From: Mesostigma viride
Lineage: Eukaryota; Streptophyta; Mesostigmatophyceae; Mesostigmatales; Mesostigmataceae
Reading direction: 5' to 3'
Length of the DNA stretch: 64,000 nt
NCBI GenBank assembly: GCA_009746045.1
Contig: RPFO01000644.1
Location: 1,031,680-1,095,679, forward strand
In this document: positions 10,667 to 21,257 of the stretch, in pieces
Position numbering within the stretch: the first letter of the stretch is position 1
How the letters are laid out: each line of letters begins with the position of its first letter
Translations under genes and position numbers: made by a program
Notes under the pieces: generated by a model
Seen by the model: only the letters and a program-made list of their open reading frames with translations
The model's database searches: none
What the model was told of the DNA's origin: nothing

Positions 10667-11530
10667 TGCTGGACTTCAACAGCGCCGAGGCTATTGACAG
10701 GCCAGGTGTCTTTGTGGTGTAGAATATAGCGGGTCAACGTTATGAGGACTGGACAGAAAATGGAAAAGGACAATTTGCGGTGCGGAGCCAGATCGCTGGA
10801 ATGAATGCGAAATCGCTGGCAGCCCTAAAAAGGGATTTCTTCTAGAAAGGAAAGATTAGAAGCAATGTTTGCTGGGCCACTCACACACAAGGTGTGAGCG
10901 TGCAGATTGTTTGAAGGATATTATGCTTCGACCTTGGTGGTCGTGTCTAAATGCCGGACATTCCCAGGGACAGAAATGCCGGAGCCTCTAGGAGATGAGA
11001 TCGGCAACAGGGTAGCAATTTAGATTTGTCGGGATGCCTTCCTGTTTTTGTTGGCATGTGTGGTAGTAAGCCAGGACGGCAACTGGAATGCGGTTTCTGT
11101 TTGCATGGTTCAGGCAGCAAGATAGTTTTGGCATTCCTGGCTGGACTGACAAGTGTGGCGTGTGTCATGCGTGTGGCATGACGAATGGTTTGGTTCATAG
11201 TCGAAGAGGACTCTCACGTAGCGTGTAGTCTCTTCGAGTCTCTCGTTAGTGGCCTTCGTGTTTCTCCCTTTCCTTGGGAGCAAGGCCGGTAGCATGTCAT
11301 GGAGCGCTGCCTAACTGCGGGCTCGTGAGCATGGAGTGCATCGATATTGAGACTATCAACGTGTTGTAATTGTATTAACTTTCTCAATAAATTCCGCATG
11401 TGCGGCTTCATCATCAGACTGTGCAAAGTGTGTGTTGTGAAAGCATTATTCTATAGCAGGGGAGGCATTAAGGTGGTCATCAGGCACGAGGGACAGTTCC
11501 TTGTCCTCGGCTGAGAGCCCTCCTTTCGTT

Positions 11531-11671
11531 AATCATGGGACAGGTCCTCGCCCACCCCACCGGGCATGCAGTTAAGGCAGGCACGTCAGCTCAGCTCATT
11601 TGGGTTTTACCAAAGCTGAGCATGGCCAACCGCCATGGTGGCGCCGGAGATTGTGGTACGCAGACGCGACA
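11531..11671 (+). repeat. 140-bp direct duplication, copy 2
   Basis: This is the second copy of 10223-10363. It is joined in frame, by chance, to the copia RNase H fragment that follows, so the first residues of the ORF starting at 11635 come from gypsy-1 sequence, not from copia. Confidence 0.85.
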
Positions 11672-12402
11672 AGGGTGGTAAGGACTACCCACAGCAGATT
11701 GTAGATGCATTGCAGGAGCCCATCACGCAGGCTAGGTGTGCTACCATCAGGGGCATGCTGGCATGGCTTGCAAGTATATGTGCCCCTGACTTGCTGGTTT
11801 TGAGTCGACTTACTGATTCCCAGCTGGTTGAGGTGGGTGCTGAGAGTGTGGTGCAGGCTGTCATGATGTCTCCCCCTCTCATACTGGGTCCTGTGGATTT
11901 GTACAAGCCCCTTGACATGGTTCTCTATGTGGACAGTTCTATGGATAATAGGAAGGTCACAGAGGTCAGGGGTAGGGCAGCAGCATTAGTTACCCTGGAG
12001 CAAGATCACACCTCACTTGTTACCTGGTACAGTCGGTTGCAGAACAGGGTTACACCCAGCAGTGATATTGCTGAGTGCAGGGCAATCTGTGAAGGGCTAC
12101 ATTCTGCTCTTTACTTGAGGGAGCTCTTCTACCAGCTATGTCAAGTGGCTTCCTGTAGGTTGCAGCTGCACACACTGGTGAGGACTGATAGCATGGGCAT
12201 GGTGCAATTTGTGCACAGGCAGCTGGCCAGGAGCAGGGACCTTGACTACTTGTTGCTCAAGGAGATGTCCTACCTAGCTCACATTGAACATGTGCCTGGT
12301 GTGGACAACCCTGCAGATGCCCTCACCAAGCTGGAGGAGAAGGCGGAGAGGCAGTACCCCCTGCTCCGTGGGCTCATGGACCCCTTACACGGGCGGCCAT
12401 AG
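11672..12402 (+). pseudogene. pol: copia Q RNase H fragment, 5'-truncated
   Basis: About 240 residues match the end of a Ty1/copia polyprotein: end of RT (GMLAWLASICAPDLLVLSRL), then RNase H with LYVDSSMDNRK, YSRLQNR, DIAECRAI, RTDSMG and the terminal VDNPADALTKLE. The same blocks occur in copia G (24682-25500) and copia P (61638-62300). Everything upstream is missing; the join at 11671 is a truncation. The reading frame is intact to its stop codon. Confidence 0.9.
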
Positions 12403-13417
12403 AGACCAGGCCTTGCTTCAGCTTGGGTGTCCCCAGTGGGCTGCTTGACCAAAGTACCAAGTGGTGACTGGTGCTTACTGGTTGACAGCCGGTCCTTCAG
12501 GGTTAGGTACACCCTCCTGGACAGGAGTTGGTGTGGAATGTCACTCCTACCAGCTGAGAATCATGCCTGGCCCTCCCCATGGGGTTCAGAAGAGTCGCCA
12601 GGACTTAAGTCGACGCCTTTGGCCTCAAACAGTTAGGCCATGCAAGGGCAACCCGAATGCTGGTTCTTACAGGTTGCTGTATATGTTTTCTAGTGCTTGT
12701 TTCCAACCTGTTGCTAATAAAGAACCTGGTTGTGTGACCATGTGGATCATGGTTGCCAGGGAGCCACATTCTGGGTTATATATATTGCTTGAATAAAACA
12801 TAATCATGTCATGTCATTCTCATGTTGTTCTCATGGTTGTAATGTTTCTCTTGTGTGAAGTTCCAGGTCATCTATAAACCTGGAGGTTGGGGTGGGGTTC
12901 AATTCCCCAGCAGAGCCACAGCCTGGCATGAGTGATTCCTGGGCTTAACACCCAGTGAAGACATGGGCTCCCCAATGAGGCAGTATTTGTATAGGTGCTA
13001 CCTGAGTCTCTTTGAGCATAAAAGGGAAAGGCTGGCCAAGGCGGGCGCCATAAGAACGGGCGCCTGTGATAACTGTGAAAGATCAGGAACTCACAATAAT
13101 ACGTTCTTGGCATCCTTTAATCCCAGCCATTGGACTAGGTAATGTGCCTTGACTTTAATCTGACACCAAGTTCCCAAGGAAAGGTTGGGAGCTGACCAAG
13201 GGGTCAGGGGATAACCTGGGGTGACCTCTGATTCACTGGCCAGTACACCTAGCCTGGTCCAAGGGCAGATAAGTTGTTACCCAAAGGAGGCAGGAACCTG
13301 GGCCCTCAAAGGTCTGATCAACCTCAAGGGATCGACCAAGCGGTCTGTGGCTGAGTGGGCACAAGCAAGGTTAGGCTGGTTTCAAGCTGGTCCAGCTCCA
13401 AAAGAAGAAAGGGTTGG
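12403..13417 (+). other. copia Q 3' untranslated region
   Basis: No ORF of interest lies here. It holds a paired GGGCGCC motif (13044-13068) that also occurs before the LTR start in array N (57104-57124), which supports reading it as a copia 3' region. A T-arm-like stem (TGGGG, seven-base loop, CCCCA) is at about 12893-12909, but no tRNA can be folded around it. Confidence 0.5.
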
Positions 13418-14062
13418 AGTTAGCATTTTGGGCAACCAATATGCTAAGTGGATGCAGTTTGGAAAGACCTTTCCAACGCCGTGCTGACCGCCTGAAACAG
13501 ACAAGGGACGAGAAAGATATCAAGTCCCGAAGTCCTAGCCGTCCGTGGCCGACTAGGGTGCAGTCCTCTGGTGTAGTGGACAGGACACGTGGCAGGCCGT
13601 GCCTGCACAGGCTTAGCCTATCTATCACGTGACTGTGGTCCACGTAGACCAGGAGGAGCAGCAGCCTGTGACTAGTAGGGTACTGGCACTGGCACAGGGC
13701 TGCAAGGATACTAGGCCTTGCAGGCTTGTGACAGGTCCTGTACTTCCTAGGTTGCAGAGTCTAGGCAAATCCAGTACGTCCTGGCTCTGCACTGATGCCA
13801 GTGGACGTTGTGGATTTGCCTGCACGCCTGCACGTGCCTCGTCATGCCGATGGGAACAAGGAACAACGCAAAGGATATAGCTTGGTCATGGGGGATGACC
13901 AGCTATCTCGGAAAGCACGAACCATGGGCGCCACCTTGGTCGTGGAAGTGCCCATTGTGGTCGTGGCCTGGTGAACAGATTTAAGGTTGCTGCCTTGCAA
14001 CATTGGCTAAGACGCGCTGTGAAAGACCAAGAGCTCACATACGTTGGGAGCTCTTTCTAACT
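13418..14062 (+). repeat. copia Q 3' LTR, AGTTAGC...CTAACT
   Basis: The stretch begins AGTTAGC and ends CTAACT and is similar, with divergence, to 43331-43990 ahead of element K. Shared blocks include GACCTTTCCAACGCCGTG and GGACAGGACACGTGGCAGG. The termini follow the AGTT...AACT rule seen with target duplications in G and N. Target duplications cannot be checked here because the left side of Q is lost. Confidence 0.6.
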
Positions 14063-14617
14063 CCCACCGCCGCCATTTTTGCGGGCTTTGCGGCCCGCGC
14101 CCCGTTGCTGGCGGCCCGGCACCTGCCGGTCATGCCCCGCCGCCGCCCTGGCCCGCTCTACCGCGCTAGGACCCCAAGGTCTTGGCCGCCCGGCACCGCC
14201 TCAAGCGTAACCAGGACCCGCTGCAGAAACCGGTGCTCAAGGCCGCCCTTGTGGAGGCCTACGAGCACGCTCAAGACGCAGAGGCGGCCCAGCCGCATCG
14301 CAGATGCCAACTTAGGCCTAGCTGCAAAGCTCGCAACCAGGGCAAGGACATGTAGTACCACCTCGACCGGCTCGGCGGCCGGCGGCAGCGCACCCCGGTG
14401 GAGCACACGTCCGGGGGACGGCGCCGGTCTGACAGCCTTGACCGCTGGTTGGCCCACAATGTTTCCTTGACATGCAGGTGGGGCTCGCGCCCCCCCCGGC
14501 CCGCCGCTTCACCCCGAGACGGCCGCCCGTCTCGGTGTTGCAGGCCCCCCCCGCCGCCGGCGCCCCCCTCCTCGGCCGCGGACTACCAAGTCCCCGCCGG
14601 CTTGCAGGAGGGCTGCC
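14063..14617 (+). other. GC-rich stretch, probably degraded LINE upstream of the RT
   Basis: The base composition jumps to very GC-rich here. Several frames are open but none is convincing. One short frame (about 14175-14350) has a charged, LINE-like appearance. I can assign no domain. Confidence 0.35.
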
Positions 14618-15535
14618 TTGCCACTGACCAACGACGTCGTCCACCCCTTCACTTTGAAGGAATTGGACTGCGCCCTTGCTCGCCTGGAGGAGGTGCGTCG
14701 CCTTTGCCCTGATGGTCTGCCGCTGGTCTCCATTTTTGTCGACTATATCAAGAAGGCCTTTGACACGGTCCTCTGGGAGGCTCTTTGGGCCATCCTAGCT
14801 CTGGATCGGGTACCACCAGTGTTTATTGCATGCTGCCATTCGTCGACTGTATGAGGGCTCACAGGCAGTAGTGCGGACTGCGGAAGGCACCACCCGACCA
14901 TTCCCCCTTCACCACGGGGTGTGGCAAGGTTGTGTCCTGTCCCCATACCTGTTCATTATTGTCGTGGATCATGTCATGTGCCGGGCACGTGCGCGCTTTA
15001 CTGCCCGGCTGGGGTTCGAGCCCGGCTTGGACATCCTTAATGAGCGCGAGCACGGCGGGGTTGGCACTGGCTACCGCCTGGCCGACCTGATTTATGCGGA
15101 CGACACCACCCTCATTGCGCGCCCCGAGCACATTCCGACCTAGCTAGCTGGACTGCATGTCTGGGCTTGAAGCGGGCGAGGGCGGTGGGGTTGGAGATTA
15201 GTGTCAAAACTGAGGCGATGGTGATTGGGGCCTCCAGTCGCCCTCCGCTGCCGCGCCTGCTCGACGGGACGGAGGTCCCGCTCTGTTGTGACCGCTTCAA
15301 ACTGTTGGGGAGTATGCTCCCTGACACCGCCGACGATGTGGACATCCGCATCGGCCTGGCCTGGAACGTACAGGCTCCGTTCGCTCAACACCTACTGGCA
15401 CTCGAAGGGCCTGGGCGACAGGGCGAGCACCGCAAGCGCATGCTCTTCAAGGTCCTCGTCCTCACGGTGCTCACGTATGGCGCCGAGGCGTGGACACTCA
15501 CGGACACACTGGCAGCTACACACTGCGGGTGACCC
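14618..15535 (+). pseudogene. LINE (non-LTR) reverse transcriptase, decayed
   Basis: The first part (14618-14850) has FTLKELDCALARL and PDGLP, then jumps to FVDYIKKAFDTVLWEALW; about 90-100 residues normally present between these are missing, so there is an internal deletion. A frame change near 14840 leads into the palm: GVWQGCVLSPYLF (about 14915-14955) and the catalytic YADDTTL (about 15094-15114). A stop at 15143 and another frame change lead to the thumb and C-terminal part, including RIGLAW and LTYGAEAWTLT (about 15475-15510). This is a non-LTR RT of the RTE/Jockey/L1 type; the clade cannot be fixed by eye. It cannot be functional. Confidence 0.88.
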
Positions 15536-16142
15536 CTGAAAGCTAGACGGCACGGTTTACAGGATGCTCCGACAGGTCCTGAATGTAGGGTTTTCCAAGT
15601 GTAGGTCATTAGAGTGTTGCGGGCCCGGCCTTTAGAGCGGGCGCAACAATGAAATAAATTAGGGATTTTGGCTTGTTGTCATAGTCCGCCGGTAGGACTT
15701 TGGGACTCATTTCGGGACTTAATTTGGGAATTTTTCCTTGGTCAGGACTTTTGTATGGAATTATAACAGTTGTGTGACTCGGACTAGTTATTTTGGGCCT
15801 AGGTTGATGTATGAGATCTTCTAGGGGGCCGGTGCAGTCGCGCCGCGCGGGGTACTTTACAGCTGGTTGAGATATTGTACTCATGCGTGGATTCTGTAGC
15901 CTGGCGAGGGTCGATGTCGACCCGAGGATCCTGTGTGGACTGCATGTTTCGGAATTCTCTGGAAGGTCGGCGCCATGTCGGCGCCACTTGCCAGCTTGGT
16001 GGCAGACCTAGGTGAAATTGGTCCGAGGACGAGAGTCTCGTCCTCTTGGTTCGGAATAAAGTGTGTGTTATCACCTGTCTGAACCTGGGGCATAATTCCA
16101 ACTGCATTTGGTAAAAAAATTAAATTAAATTAAATTAAATTA
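15536..16142 (+). other. Probable LINE 3' tail with TTAAA repeat
   Basis: The stretch downstream of the LINE reading frame ends in an A-run followed by about five TTAAA/AAATT units (16113-16142), as expected for a LINE 3' end with a simple-repeat tail. No ORF is convincing. Confidence 0.45.
16065..16113 (+). repeat. 49-bp direct repeat, copy 1
   Basis: The stretch from GTGTTATCACCTGTCTGAAC to TTTGGTA recurs at 16311-16359 with one mismatch. The two copies enclose about 200 bp that hold the TTAAA repeat and the left inverted arm. Confidence 0.85.
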
Positions 16143-16270
16143 TAACATGCCTCCGTTGGGAGATCATGTAGCACATATTCCATGATGGATGGGGTGGAGG
16201 AAGCCGCGTAATCCAACTACCCTAACTCTAAGCTATCTAGTCTAGAAAATCCTAACTACACTACTCATCA
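16118..16270 (+). repeat. Left arm of inverted repeats
   Basis: This arm (TTAAA repeat, CATGCCTCCGTTGGGAGATC, and on to ACTACTCATCAAAA) is the reverse complement, with few changes, of 17945-18080 and again of 18095-18236. It marks the left end of an inverted-repeat element of about 2 kb or an old inversion. Confidence 0.8.
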
Positions 16271-16310
16271 AAACGCCGCCTCCGCTTGGGGGGAGAGGGC
16301 TTTATGATTT

Positions 16311-16359
16311 GTGTTATCACCTGTCTGAACCTGGGGCATAATTCTAACTGCATTTGGTA
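16311..16359 (+). repeat. 49-bp direct repeat, copy 2
   Basis: This is the second copy of 16065-16113, with one C/T difference. Confidence 0.85.
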
Positions 16360-17127
16360 GCTCTATCCTAAATGTAGGTTGTGTAGATTAATGCAATATT
16401 AATCATCGTGAGCCGTAGCAGTGTAAATGCCGCAGCTGCTCCGTTAATCCCTCTACTAACTCTCCCTATACTCCCGGAGAGTGGTGAGCGGTTAACCCAG
16501 ATTTCCATATTAACTTACCCTAACATAGGATCTTTCGCACGACCCGGACGGGTTTGTTACACTGGTTATCGGAGGTTAGGTTAGGGGAGTTTAGAATGGC
16601 GGCCCGGAGCCGTGCGTAACCTAGGCAAGGCATCGAGCTGAGCGGGTTCAGCCAGCCCAGCAAAGGGTTGCTGACCGAGCCCGGGGTCGTCATAGCCGCC
16701 ACTGAGCGTCGCAGCCAGGGGCGCCATCCTAAACCGCCTAGCCCATCGTTGGGTGTTCAAGGACGCTAGACGTCCATGAACGAGGTAAGAAGTTAGAGAT
16801 TCTAGGATTTCCTTCTTGCCCTTCCTCAGGTCTTACCCACGCGCGTAGAAACGGGGTTTCTGTTTTCTGTCGTGCTCTGTATATTCATGTTTGTGCTTGT
16901 TGGTGAATGGGTTGCCCCGGAGGCAGACCTTCGTGAGCTGTGTGGGCGCACCCCCGGAGGGCAACGCTGTTTACAGCTCGAGGGTAGTTACCGGCTGGCC
17001 GTTGCCTTATACTGTGTTGCCGGTAGCTGTACCTCAACGTTGTGTACTGTTTGTGAACGTCCTGTTTCTGCCTTGTGTTTCTCTCTCGCTGTGAGCACGT
17101 CACCTGCACGTAGAGGTATTATCCTGG
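16360..17127. other. Inside of the inverted-repeat region, no gene recognised
   Basis: Short overlapping frames exist on both strands; none shows a known motif. Confidence 0.5.
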
Positions 17128-17235
17128 GTGGGCTTTCCTCCCTTCTTTCCCCTCCCTGCATTTCATGCTTCAATACTTTGTGATATTGCGTTATACCTAA
17201 TCTGTAGTTCATGGGAACCTCCCGCAACAGACGTA

Positions 17236-17574
17236 ATAATGAAGGAGGATATAGACGTATTAATCATGGATGGGGGTAGATCCCAATACCTATACTATGC
17301 AGTAGCACACGACGGGGCCACAGGCCAACCAGGAATTTTCTATAGTTGGGCTGCGTGTAGTAATCATATTAAGGATAAAGTCTTACACCCAGCGTCATTA
17401 GTAGCTAGATGGCATGGATTAATTACTACATTAGCGGAGGCAGATCAGTTTACTAAGGATAATATGCCCCTCCCAGAAGGGCTGCACCAGCATAGGAGTG
17501 TCACCCAGATCCCAGCACAGGATGTGTTGCGTGCACTGGAGCAGCTTCACCTGGGCCCATCCTCTAGGGCATAA
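17236..17574 (+). CDS. ORF with possible hybrid-binding (viroplasmin/RNase H1 N-terminal) domain
   Basis: Within a frame open from 17128, the part from the ATG at 17236 encodes about 112 residues. It contains YYAVAHDGATGQPGIFYSW, then AACSNHIKDKV and further aromatic and basic positions. This resembles the small RNA/DNA-hybrid-binding fold at the N-terminus of eukaryotic RNase H1 and in viroplasmin-like proteins (pattern YYAV..G..PGIY.SW..C...V). It sits between the inverted arms at 16118 and 17945. No RNase H catalytic domain follows. The fold assignment is by eye from a short motif and may be wrong; what the ORF does for the element is unknown. Confidence 0.4.
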   Translation: MMKEDIDVLIMDGGRSQYLYYAVAHDGATGQPGIFYSWAACSNHIKDKVLHPASLVARWHGLITTLAEADQFTKDNMPLPEGLHQHRSVTQIPAQDVLRALEQLHLGPSSRA

Positions 17575-17656
17575 GCACCACTACCACTACTAGATACCAG
17601 TATATATAGTGATACTGCCTACTAGCTCAGCTACAACAGTTAGCAGATAATATACA

Positions 17657-17821
17657 ACGGGGTGTGGCAAGGTTGTGTCCTGTCTCCATACCTGTTCATT
17701 ATTGTCGTGGACCACGTGACTCATGCGCCAGGCACGTGCGCGCTTTACTGCTCTGAAGGGGTTCGAGCCAGGCTTGGACATCCTTAACGAGAGTGGGCAC
17801 GGCGGGGTTAGCACGGGTTAC
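17657..17821 (+). pseudogene. Second fragment of the same LINE RT
   Basis: This stretch is close to 14919-15072 of the LINE above (GVWQGCVLSPYLF region), with small changes and a frame shift. It is only about 165 bp and ends before the YADD motif. It shows that the LINE family has more than one broken copy here. Confidence 0.8.
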
Positions 17822-17944
17822 GCATCCCCTCTCTTTCCCTTCTCTGGACTGCCATGCAGGACAAGAAGCGGTGGCAGAAGATTGTCAAGGCTCACACGCC
17901 AGCCCCTGTGGGCAAGCCGCCTCCCCCCAAGAGGAGGAGCCGTT

Positions 17945-18080
17945 TTGATGAGTTTTTCTAGACTAGATATAGCTTAGAGTTAGGTTAGTTCGATTACGCG
18001 GCTTCCTCCACACCACCCATCCAACCTGGAATATGTGCTACATGATCTCCCAACGGAGACATGTTATAATTTAATTTTTT
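17945..18080 (-). repeat. Right arm of inverted repeats, inner copy
   Basis: Reverse complement of 16118-16270, including the CGATTACGCGGCTTCCTCC block and the TTATAATTTAATTTTTT end. Confidence 0.8.
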
Positions 18081-18094
18081 AATCCATTCCATTT

Positions 18095-18236
18095 TTGATG
18101 AGTAGTGTAGTTAGGATTTTCTAGATAGCTTAGAGTTAGGATAGTTCGATCACGCGGCTTCCTCCACCCCATCCATCATGGAATATGTGCTACATGATCT
18201 CCCCACGGAGGCATGTTATAATTTAATTTAATTACT
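18095..18236 (-). repeat. Right arm of inverted repeats, outer copy
   Basis: A second, slightly different copy of the arm in the same orientation as 17945-18080. It is closer to the left arm (CACCCCATCCATCATGGAATA) than the inner copy is, so this is the better partner for the left end. Confidence 0.8.
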
Positions 18237-18343
18237 ATTAGAAGCATTAGTTGTGGCTTCCTAGCTCTTCTCTCTCTTGCTTGCCTGTGTTGGGGAGGTA
18301 CTGTGTGTAAGGTACTGGTGCTGGTACGGTACTAGGGCCCAAA

Positions 18344-20595
18344 ATGCCCCCTAAGAAGCGAGGTGGTGGTAATGCACAGCCCCCGAAGGGCCGTAGAGAG
18401 ACACAGTCCCCGGGGGACAATAGCAGGGATCGAAGAACAGGAAATAGCTAGCACGTCTCGTCGGAGTTTCAGTGGGTCCCGGAGATCCGAGGCAGCCGCC
18501 AGGCCGGCCAGGGTTACCGCACAACGGCAGACGACTCTTTCAAGAGTCGCAGCTGAGAACAAGCTGCCCTAGGGTTTGATCAGCAACAGCAGTCGCCGCA
18601 GCGACAGCATCAGCCTCAGCAGTCGCCGCAGATACAGCATCAGTCTCAGCAGTCGCCGCAGATACAGCATCAGTCGCAGCAGTCGCAGCAGCAGCATGCA
18701 GCAGCAGTCGCAGCAGCAGCGACAGCCACAGCAGCAATCGCGGCCGCGCCCGACCGAGCATCTGGGCGAATGGGACAGGGTACCTCCCACGCAGCGACCA
18801 CCATCCGTGGCAGTTGTGCCGGAGGAAGATGAAGATATAGAGGTCGCAGATAGCCCGGTAGCTAGCTCGCCGTTCGCTCCGCCGCCTGAGTTCGTGCAGC
18901 CCTCTCAATTGGGGGCATACGCGCGTGGCCGCGCCCGAGCCTGACTCACCCTTGGGCAGGGCGTGGCCGCGGCGGGCCGGGGCCGGGCCCTGGAAGGGAT
19001 CCCCGTCGGGTCTCCTTTGGAGCACACGAGAGCTGGTCCAGATCCCCACCGCAGACGTCAGGGTCGGCCCACGTGCAGTACGATCCCGAGGAGGAGGACT
19101 ATGCTCCCCCGGGCCCCTTCTCCATCCCAGCAAGGAGCGCGCCCACCATGCAACGCTAACTTCAGCCGGCTGCCGGCCCCCGAATGACCCCGGTTATGAG
19201 CATCCCACGTCCGTACGTTCGAGTTCGATCGGCCTGAGTCGGCCCCCTTTGCGGCGCAGCGGGTATCCGATGACTACGCGCTCCACCGAGAATCGGGCGA
19301 CTTCGATCCTGAGCGTGAGGAGGACACCTTCGTGTCCCAACGTGGGCATGACCAGCATGCAGGAAGGGGTTCGCACCAGGAGATGCGGGCGCGGCGTCAC
19401 CAGCCCCTCACCTTTTCCAGCCCCGCGTACTGCAGAAAGGGCGCCCCCCTGCGACCTGACCCTGTCAAGGCCCCGCCTATGCCAGATTTTAAGGCGGTGC
19501 CCAAGCTCCATGCGGGCATGACTCCCTGTGAGATCGACGAGTGGGCTCGTATATATGTGGCAACAGTTGTACACTGTATGGTGTGAACACCATGAGTGGC
19601 AGCTGGCCACCAAGGTTCTGATCCCCTACGTGGTGGTGAAGTGTATGGACCCATCAGTGGTCGGGATGCTTAACGTCGAGAGTGTGGCGTCTCAGTCATA
19701 CCCGCAGACGGTGGAGGAACTGCTGGCGCGCATCCGGCGCAAGCTCATCCCTCCCGGCTATCGACTGACCGAGCGGTTTGAGTTCGGACGCCTACGTCAG
19801 GGCAACACTGACTTGGCGGAGTTCCTCACCACCTTTGACTCCTTTGCGGCTCGGCTGACAGGGGACCTGACGTGGACCGAGTACAAGATTCGGTTTCTGG
19901 AGGCTATTCACCCTGACCTCCTGGACGAGGTTACGAAACACTACGCGGAGGTCCCTTGGGAACGCCTCGACATCCATGTCGTCCAGCAGTACCTCCTCCA
20001 GGTGGCCGATGTCATCAAGCGCCCGCGCTCAGCCAGCACGAGGCGGTTCGTACCGCCCCCGGCGCCACGCTGCGTCCACTTCACGGAGGTGGAACCCGTC
20101 CCTTCGGAAGGGGAGGAGTCTAATAACGACGAGCAGCCGGCCATCCAACTGCACGCCATCGACGAATCCAAGGCCCGCTGTTTCATGTGCCACGAGGTCG
20201 GACACCTCAAGAAGGACTGTCCGCGTCTCAAGGCGCGCACCAGCACGGCGACGGAGGCCACCAAGGAGGCCCCCAAGTTTTCTGGTCCCGCCTTTGAGAA
20301 GCGCCCAGCGCCTGCAGCGCGGGATGCCCACCCGCGCAACGCGTGCGCGCGGGCTGCCACGCTGCGCGACGCGCGCACGCAGCCCAACCAGTTCCAGACA
20401 CCCCGCCTCCCAGCGTCGTTCTCTCGGACGGTGCGCGAGCTCAATGAGATTCTGGCGCAGCATCAGGCATCCGAGGCTGAGGGTGACGAGTATGAGGCGC
20501 TCAACCACGGTGACGACGACGACTCGGATGAGGGGGAAGGGGGGACAGGGCGGTCGGACGAGGCGGCCTCCCGGCCCCGCGATCCTCGCGCATAG
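18344..20595 (+). pseudogene. gag: gypsy-2 Gag with CCHC zinc knuckle, frameshifted at the N-terminal half
   Basis: The start at 18344 (MPPKKRGGG) precedes a CAG-rich stretch (18580-18740) with glutamine and serine repeats, then a proline-rich acidic region (about 18750-18940). Coding then changes frame three times (near 18945, 19150 and 19545) until the long frame 19528-20595. That frame has a capsid-like part (about 19570-20020) and a knuckle CFMCHEVGHLKKDC (about 20181-20222), followed by a basic/acidic tail. It belongs to the same element as the protease and RT that follow. The N-terminal limits are uncertain. Confidence 0.75.
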
Positions 20596-20599
20596 TGCC

Positions 20600-20888
20600 C
20601 CTTCCCACAGCCGGGTAGAAGTAGGAGTAGACTTAGTCAACCAGGTAGCACAGACGCCTGCACGGGATGTGGGCGCGGCCACCCCTGAGGCCGATGTAGC
20701 GTCAGTCAATAATGTAGATAGGATGGGCGGGCAGGCCCCAGAGGTCTCCCCGCCCTCTTCAGATGCAGGCGTGTCGGCGACCGAGGTCGACCCCACTTCA
20801 GCCAATCATGTCGATAGGTCGGGCGGACAGGCCCCGGAGGCCTCCCCGCCCTATGCCTCACCAAGCACCAGAACACTTCTAATCTTCA
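20600..20888 (+). CDS. gypsy-2 Gag-Pol linker with two imperfect repeats
   Basis: In the frame +1 to gag, the linker holds two related units of about 35 residues, sharing NNVDRMGGQAPEVSPP and NHVDRSGGQAPEASPP. It links Gag to the protease and was probably one polyprotein before a shift near 20590. Confidence 0.5.
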
Positions 20889-21257
20889 GTGGTGGACTGG
20901 CGCTCCCTACCATGCACCACACTTGACCCGTTTCTGAAGGAGAAGACGATCCTGGATGTTAAGTTTATGGTGGATACGGGGGCGACCACATCTTTTATCC
21001 ATGAGGCCCTGGTGCGACGCGCGGGCTACACGATTCGACCACACCCGACGCCCATCACCGTCCGGTATGCCGATGGTAACAAGCACCCGTCCCCTGGCCT
21101 CGTGGACCTCAAGGCGGTTGTCCAGGGCATCCCGGTGGAGGTAACAGCCACCGTGGCGCCGCTGAGCGCAGCCGACATCATCCTGGGCATGGATTGGCAG
21201 GACGCCCAGCTAGGACGTGACGATCAGTGTCAAGCGCCGGGTGGTTTGGTTCCCTGA
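20889..21257 (+). CDS. pol: gypsy-2 aspartic protease
   Basis: The retropepsin motif MVDTGATTSFI is at 20967-20999 (DTGA 20973-20984) and the second motif ADIILGMDW at about 21171-21197. The domain has the usual length of about 95 residues. The frame ends at 21257 because of a +1 change near 21210, after which the same polyprotein goes on in the RT frame. Confidence 0.9.
   Translation: MVDWRSLPCTTLDPFLKEKTILDVKFMVDTGATTSFIHEALVRRAGYTIRPHPTPITVRYADGNKHPSPGLVDLKAVVQGIPVEVTATVAPLSAADIILGMDWQDAQLGRDDQCQAPGGLVP

Larger units (their letters stand above)
10197..11531 (+). repeat. gypsy-1 3' untranslated region and 3' LTR
   Basis: The part 11208-11531 matches the window start and is certainly LTR. 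The upstream border is not visible because the 5' LTR is cut by the window edge. Purine runs that could be the polypurine tract are at 10214-10222 and 10469-10478. If the first is used, the LTR starts near 10223 and is about 1.3 kb; if the second, it is about 1.05 kb. Confidence 0.65.

Noticed and set aside
12860-12920. tRNA gene suggested by a T-arm with GGTTCAATTCC
   Set aside because: The T stem is perfect, but no matching acceptor strand, D arm or seven-base anticodon loop can be placed upstream. At most it is a tRNA-derived remnant.
14003-14470. 155-codon arginine-, proline- and threonine-rich frame
   Set aside because: It reflects GC-rich composition; another frame of the same stretch looks equally plausible and neither has a domain.
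20029-20805. 258-codon minus-strand frame opposite gypsy-2 gag
   Set aside because: It lies wholly opposite the Gag tail and linker, which have a zinc knuckle in the plus frame, and shows no motif.
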